Assembly: GCF_004363305.1 (NCBI RefSeq)
Contig: NZ_SNZA01000001.1
Location: 1,081,228-1,145,227, forward strand
DNA: 64,000 nt
Direction of reading: 5' to 3'
From: Marinomonas communis
Lineage (GTDB): Bacteria; Pseudomonadota; Gammaproteobacteria; Pseudomonadales; Marinomonadaceae
A program made the translations under genes and the position numbers. The notes under the pieces were generated by a model, which made no database searches, was not told the origin of the DNA, and saw only the letters and a list, made by a program, of their open reading frames with translations. Positions 60,387 to 64,000 of the stretch are shown here, piece by piece. Numbering within the stretch: the first letter of the stretch is position 1; each line of letters opens with the position of its first letter.

Positions 60387-60679
60387 TGGTTCAACTCGTA
60401 TTCTAAAACCTGCTTTAGCACAGCACCTTGGCAGGACTGACAAGATGGTATTGAGGCATCGGTTTGCCCCGTTGAGATCTTTACGGCAAACACTTTTTCG
60501 ATCGATTCTTTCAAATCACGTTGTCTAGCCTCTATATGCGCCTGTTTTAACTCGTGTAACTGATGATCCAATGACGCCTGATGAGATTGAAAAAGCGACA
60601 GCATAAACGCAACACTTGCCACAGCAAACATGGCCTCTAGTAACAACCAACCTTGATACAGTCTTGCTCTCATTGACAC
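60380..60679 (-). CDS. small minor prepilin
   Basis: A 99-residue prepilin with leader ending QG before WLLLEAMFAVASVAFML and a glutamate at +5. The rest is a short helical stalk and a CQSCQG loop with two cysteines. It is much shorter than typical minor pilins, so it may be an initiating subunit such as PilV/GspI-like. It overlaps the next gene and lies 10 bp into the previous one, forming a tight cluster. Confidence 0.8.
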   Translation of the reverse strand: MSMRARLYQGWLLLEAMFAVASVAFMLSLFQSHQASLDHQLHELKQAHIEARQRDLKESIEKVFAVKISTGQTDASIPSCQSCQGAVLKQVLEYELNQW

Positions 60680-61179
60680 ACCTCAGCAGAGTACTCAGCC
60701 GTATCCAGATAAGCTCGTCCACTTTGGTTGATCAGTATTCGACGTGCCATCTCTTGGTCGTAGCACAAATAAAATGAGCCATTTTGGTAGCTAGACAGTC
60801 CATTGGGCAGGAATTCAATGTATTGACGAGACACCGGAAAACCTCGCCAGATCATCTTGGTCTCAAGCGCAAGTTTCCATGTATTAATGTCGGTTAATGA
60901 TTCCGCCATGCGAAGGCTAATTAGTTGACTCCAATCGCCATCGCATTCTTGACCACCGCAAAGATAGATAGAGTGCTGAGACGTCACCGCTAGATTTCTT
61001 GCTCTCGTAATACCGGTCAAAAGCATTTGTACATCTTGGTTTAATGCGTTTTGCACTTGCCAGCGTTGAAATGCATTGCTGATGTTTGTCGATAGAAAAC
61101 CTGCCGACAGAATTGAAAGGATGGCGACCACAATTAGCACTTCTGCTACAGTGAAACCACGATAATATTGGTAGGCCAT
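60670..61179 (-). CDS. GspH/FimT-like minor pseudopilin
   Basis: A 169-residue prepilin with leader MAYQYYRG followed by FTVAEVLIVVAILSILSAGF, a glutamate at +5 and a GspH-like globular part with CGGQECDGDW loop. These minor pilins prime assembly of type IV pili or a type II secretion pseudopilus. It is the first gene of the four-gene cluster. No pilus assembly ATPase or secretin is in the window. Confidence 0.9.
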   Translation of the reverse strand: MAYQYYRGFTVAEVLIVVAILSILSAGFLSTNISNAFQRWQVQNALNQDVQMLLTGITRARNLAVTSQHSIYLCGGQECDGDWSQLISLRMAESLTDINTWKLALETKMIWRGFPVSRQYIEFLPNGLSSYQNGSFYLCYDQEMARRILINQSGRAYLDTAEYSAEVCQ

Positions 61180-61251
61180 GGCACACTCCCTATGCCCTCA
61201 AACAAGTGCGTCCGTGCACAAGTTTTATATTTTATTGCACCCCAAAAATGC

Positions 61252-62496
61252 TTACTCTGATTTGCTCACTTCATCGGAGGTCACACCGTTAATTTTAGCG
61301 TCTTGTGGCTGGATCCATTGAGCAATTCGATCAATCATTTCCTGCTGGTAATCAAATATTTGTTTCATATCAGTCATTGTTTGCTCTTGCTGTTCTCGCA
61401 TGGCTAAAATATCTGACATAGTACTTTCTACAACGCTTCTAAAGTCATCAAACAACTCCGAAGCTTTTAGCATAGTGTCTTCCAAAGCCTGTCGATATTC
61501 TGTCAACGGCTCTTGAATCGAGCGCATGCCATTGTTCTGGGAATACGCTGAAACAGCCTGACTTGTCTTCATCGATTGTGTCGTTTGCAATGTCATTGAG
61601 AAATTCGCTAACTGCGACGCATCAAAGCCCATATCGAAGCCTTTTTGCAGTGCACCGGACACATCACCGCTAAAGAATAGATCGGACACTTCCCCTGCTG
61701 ATTGCATCATTTCTTGAATGGCAGCCAACTCATCATCATTCAAATCACCTTCTACACTGAAATCAAAGGCAAAAGCTTGGGAAGTACTTTGATAGCGAGA
61801 ATACGCCATGCCATCATCTGAAACACTTAATGAGTCACTCGCTTCAGAGCGGTTTAAGGCATACAAATTGATGCTAACGACATCTCCCTCTTGAGTCGTG
61901 ACCTTCATCGTTGAGAAGTCTTCGCGACGGTAGCTCTGACTTGAGCTCGCTTCAAGAGCAGAAGTCACCTGCTCATTCGTATCAAACAAAACGGACTCTA
62001 AAGAATCAAACCCTTCGTCGAGCAAAGACTGTGTTTGATCAATCCCTTGTTGCACACCGCCATTGGCTAACCAGCCTAATGCTTCCAACTTTTCTTTGGC
62101 ATCATCCATGCCCTGTTGCACAGCCTCTTTAGCACTGGCAAACACTGTACTGAGACGATCATCACTTGCGCCATCTTGCTGCAGTTTCTCCATGTAATTT
62201 CCGACATGAGAGAGAATTCTCTGAGCCACACGTTCAGGAGAGAAATCGTTTTTGGACTCTTGTGTATTAGCCTGTTCTGCAGTTGAGCTAATCCTACCTT
62301 CAATCGATGCGCTAAATCGTGCCGTCACCGACTGCTGAACTAGCCCCATAGCCCGATACGAGGAAGAAGATGGGCTATATCCATCAGCGCCCCAACTTTT
62401 TTGAGAGACAGAAGAATCGGCAGACGCACTTTGATTGCGCTGCTGTGTCGCATAATTGGACACGAAATTCCCCAAGCCTTTTAGTGGATCAGACAT
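61252..62496 (-). CDS. DUF5610 domain protein
   Basis: A 414-residue protein, serine- and glutamine-rich at the N-terminus (about 1-60) and with a conserved region at about 75-165 (ERVAQRILSHVGNYMEKLQQ and ALGWLANGGVQQGIDQT). This resembles the DUF5610 domain of marine and pseudomonad proteins of unknown function. No signal peptide or transmembrane helix is visible. It may be related to the flagellar-like small proteins, but this is speculation. Function unknown. Confidence 0.75.
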   Translation of the reverse strand: MSDPLKGLGNFVSNYATQQRNQSASADSSVSQKSWGADGYSPSSSSYRAMGLVQQSVTARFSASIEGRISSTAEQANTQESKNDFSPERVAQRILSHVGNYMEKLQQDGASDDRLSTVFASAKEAVQQGMDDAKEKLEALGWLANGGVQQGIDQTQSLLDEGFDSLESVLFDTNEQVTSALEASSSQSYRREDFSTMKVTTQEGDVVSINLYALNRSEASDSLSVSDDGMAYSRYQSTSQAFAFDFSVEGDLNDDELAAIQEMMQSAGEVSDLFFSGDVSGALQKGFDMGFDASQLANFSMTLQTTQSMKTSQAVSAYSQNNGMRSIQEPLTEYRQALEDTMLKASELFDDFRSVVESTMSDILAMREQQEQTMTDMKQIFDYQQEMIDRIAQWIQPQDAKINGVTSDEVSKSE

Positions 62497-62572
62497 ACTC
62501 CTTCCCCATAACTTAATTAAACTATAGGGAAGTTAACGGCCAAGCTGTTTAAAACTTAAGCAAAAAAAGACA

Positions 62573-63475
62573 CTATTTTATTAGCCATTGATTAATGTAT
62601 TTTGCAATTTGTCTTGGTTTTTGGAATGGAAGAGAGTGATCACAACCTGTTAGCATAATGTGCTGCCAACCGTTGCGCGCTTGAGCTACCTCGTCATAGT
62701 GCTCAATCAATAGGGTATGACTTAAAGCCCCAGAAAACAGTAAAACTTGATCCGTATGATCAATCAATACATCACGCTTATTTGGGGCTTTCGTCATCGC
62801 TTCCACCCAATCCGTCACGGCATCTAAGGCATAACTAAAGCCAATCGGACGATGGGCCAAGCGGCTTTGGGTCGTTGCTTCGGCAACCGGATGTTTGCGG
62901 CGATTCGGCGAGACACCATCCATAAAATGTGCAACACCGAGTTCCACGTCCCCTGTTTCTCGAATGGTTTGAGAAGCCAATCTGTAACGCTGACGCACGT
63001 CTGCAAGTGTATTAACACATGCTCTATCCAAAGAAGCTGGCTCCATTAACATCATACGATGCGCTACGCCATTTTCTTGCACCAGCCATGCATTTAGGTT
63101 CAGTGCTACTAAGCCTCCTAGAGAATAGCCAATGATGTCAAACTGCTGCCAAGATACATTCTCGATCAAACATTGTATCTCTCGAGTTAGAGAATCAATT
63201 GTGACCGGTGTTTCTTGTTTCGTGTAATGGTAGCTTTGCCCCATTCCGGTTAAGTCTGGGATCAATAACCAACGCCAATAAGATAAATGCTCTAACATAG
63301 GTCCATAAGTTAGCTCTCCTGCCACCCCTGCTCCGTGGAGTAGCAAACAACACCCATCACTGTGACTGTTGGGATTTTCGATTAGCCTGTATGCAAGAAT
63401 ACTCTCACCACAGTGTAAAAATTTTGTCTTCACCACTTTAATTCTTCCTATTTGCTCCCACTTTTTGGGTATCAT
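62573..63475 (-). CDS. alpha/beta hydrolase
   Basis: A 300-residue alpha/beta hydrolase. The nucleophile elbow is GYSLGG with Ser118, the oxyanion-region HGAG is at 47-50, and the acid and histidine are probably in the LLFSGALSHT region and in GCDHSLPF near the C-terminus. The substrate is unknown. It is divergent from pabB by 36 bp, so the two promoters must overlap. Confidence 0.88.
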   Translation of the reverse strand: MIPKKWEQIGRIKVVKTKFLHCGESILAYRLIENPNSHSDGCCLLLHGAGVAGELTYGPMLEHLSYWRWLLIPDLTGMGQSYHYTKQETPVTIDSLTREIQCLIENVSWQQFDIIGYSLGGLVALNLNAWLVQENGVAHRMMLMEPASLDRACVNTLADVRQRYRLASQTIRETGDVELGVAHFMDGVSPNRRKHPVAEATTQSRLAHRPIGFSYALDAVTDWVEAMTKAPNKRDVLIDHTDQVLLFSGALSHTLLIEHYDEVAQARNGWQHIMLTGCDHSLPFQKPRQIAKYINQWLIK

Positions 63476-63511
63476 ACGTCTCTAACGCTTTAATTTACGT
63501 GGTTTTATATT

Positions 63512-64000
63512 ATGTCAGAAGTCAAACTTATTCGTTTGCCTTATGAAAGCTCTCTTGCACGACTGTACCCAGCTGTGCAAGACCTCGATTACCCGATTTT
63601 ACTAGATAGCAACCATGACTCATTCTCGGACACGCGTTGGGATATCCTGAGCGCCGCACCCATTGCGACGCTCACCGCCCAAGGAACATCGTCTGACCTA
63701 ATGTGGCATACTCCAGCACCATTTGAACTAAGTAACCAAGAGAATCCGATGGAGACTCTGCGCTTAATGGTTGAAGAGATTACCAATCAACCTTGGAGCG
63801 ACGATGTCACTCTGCCATTTAATGGTGGTTTGCTAGGCTACTATGGTTATGAAGCTGGAAGATATGTTGAACAGTTACCTGAAAGTGTCATCGAAGACGT
63901 TAACCTCCCTACTCTTCTAGTGGGATTATATGGTTGGGCTCTCATCTCAGACCATCAAGCCAAAACCACGTCTTTGGTCATGACACCTTGGTGTCAATTC
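63512..64000 (+). CDS. pabB: aminodeoxychorismate synthase component I (partial)
   Basis: The first 163 codons of an open frame that runs off the right edge. The segments LDYPILLDSN, RWDILSAAP and GGLLGYYGYEAGRYVE match the N-terminal part of PabB, and the same motif set is weaker in TrpE. The enzyme aminates chorismate for folate synthesis together with PabA. The ATG at 63512 is preceded by an AT-rich region without a strong ribosome binding site. Confidence 0.88.
   Translation, partial: MSEVKLIRLPYESSLARLYPAVQDLDYPILLDSNHDSFSDTRWDILSAAPIATLTAQGTSSDLMWHTPAPFELSNQENPMETLRLMVEEITNQPWSDDVTLPFNGGLLGYYGYEAGRYVEQLPESVIEDVNLPTLLVGLYGWALISDHQAKTTSLVMTPWCQF

Overview
The window reads as an ordinary chromosomal segment of a marine, Gram-negative gammaproteobacterium, most like Oceanospirillales/Marinomonas. 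The reasons are the rhizobial/Marinomonas-type glycerol ABC importer next to glpK-glpR-glpD, the miaB-phoH-ybeY-ybeX-lnt and leuS-lptE-holA blocks, the PrkA-YeaH-SpoVR block, many LysR regulators, and a moderate, slightly AT-rich base composition. The genus is a guess from gene content, not from a search. I see no rRNA, tRNA, CRISPR array, insertion sequence or prophage, and no convincing pseudogene.

Layout. 1-8.3 kb: end of a glycerol ABC importer operon (permease tail, DUF2160 membrane protein, large binding protein), an EamA/LysR divergent pair, then glpK (-), glpR (+) and glpD (+) with GlpR-like operator clusters before glpK and glpD. 8.3-18.6 kb: lpxL-type acyltransferase, DUF2959 lipoprotein, a LysR gene divergent from an MFS/aldo-keto reductase/ABM-monooxygenase operon, a polar amino acid ABC importer with its own LysR gene, a homocysteine methyltransferase and phnA. 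18.8-26.5 kb: two nearly identical small secreted proteins in direct orientation bracket a compact locus made of a DeoR regulator, a three-gene ABC importer of the AfuABC/PhnSTUV type and three unrelated phosphohydrolase folds (MBL with beta-CASP-like motifs, histidine phosphatase, T4-PNK-like HAD phosphatase). This is the most interesting system in the window: I read it as an organophosphate or phosphodiester uptake-and-dephosphorylation pathway with unknown substrate. 26.9-32.8 kb: assorted single genes (RecF-like ATPase, NYN protein, cupin, HDAC-like deacetylase, an HPt protein fused to a degenerate HD-GYP domain, EVE protein).

33-43 kb is core housekeeping: tRNA methylthiolation, PhoH/YbeY RNA metabolism, lipoprotein N-acylation, leucyl-tRNA synthetase, LPS assembly and the DNA polymerase III delta subunit. 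43.1-45.1 kb holds a soluble FIST-domain chemoreceptor with a FNR/Anr-like box upstream, which suggests a nitric-oxide or redox taxis receptor. 45.2-50 kb carries the stress kinase block prkA-yeaH-spoVR. 50.5-55.8 kb has two large convergent signalling proteins: a rare double cyclic-nucleotide-binding/acyltransferase/SGNH-hydrolase fusion and a PAS-GGDEF-EAL protein. 56.1-64 kb contains dapA, nadE, a four-gene minor pilin cluster resembling the ppdA-ppdB-ygdB-ppdC group, a DUF5610 protein, an alpha/beta hydrolase and the start of pabB.

All calls rest on reading the translated sequences and motifs by eye. No homology search was run, so family names are recognitions and substrate assignments are inferences.
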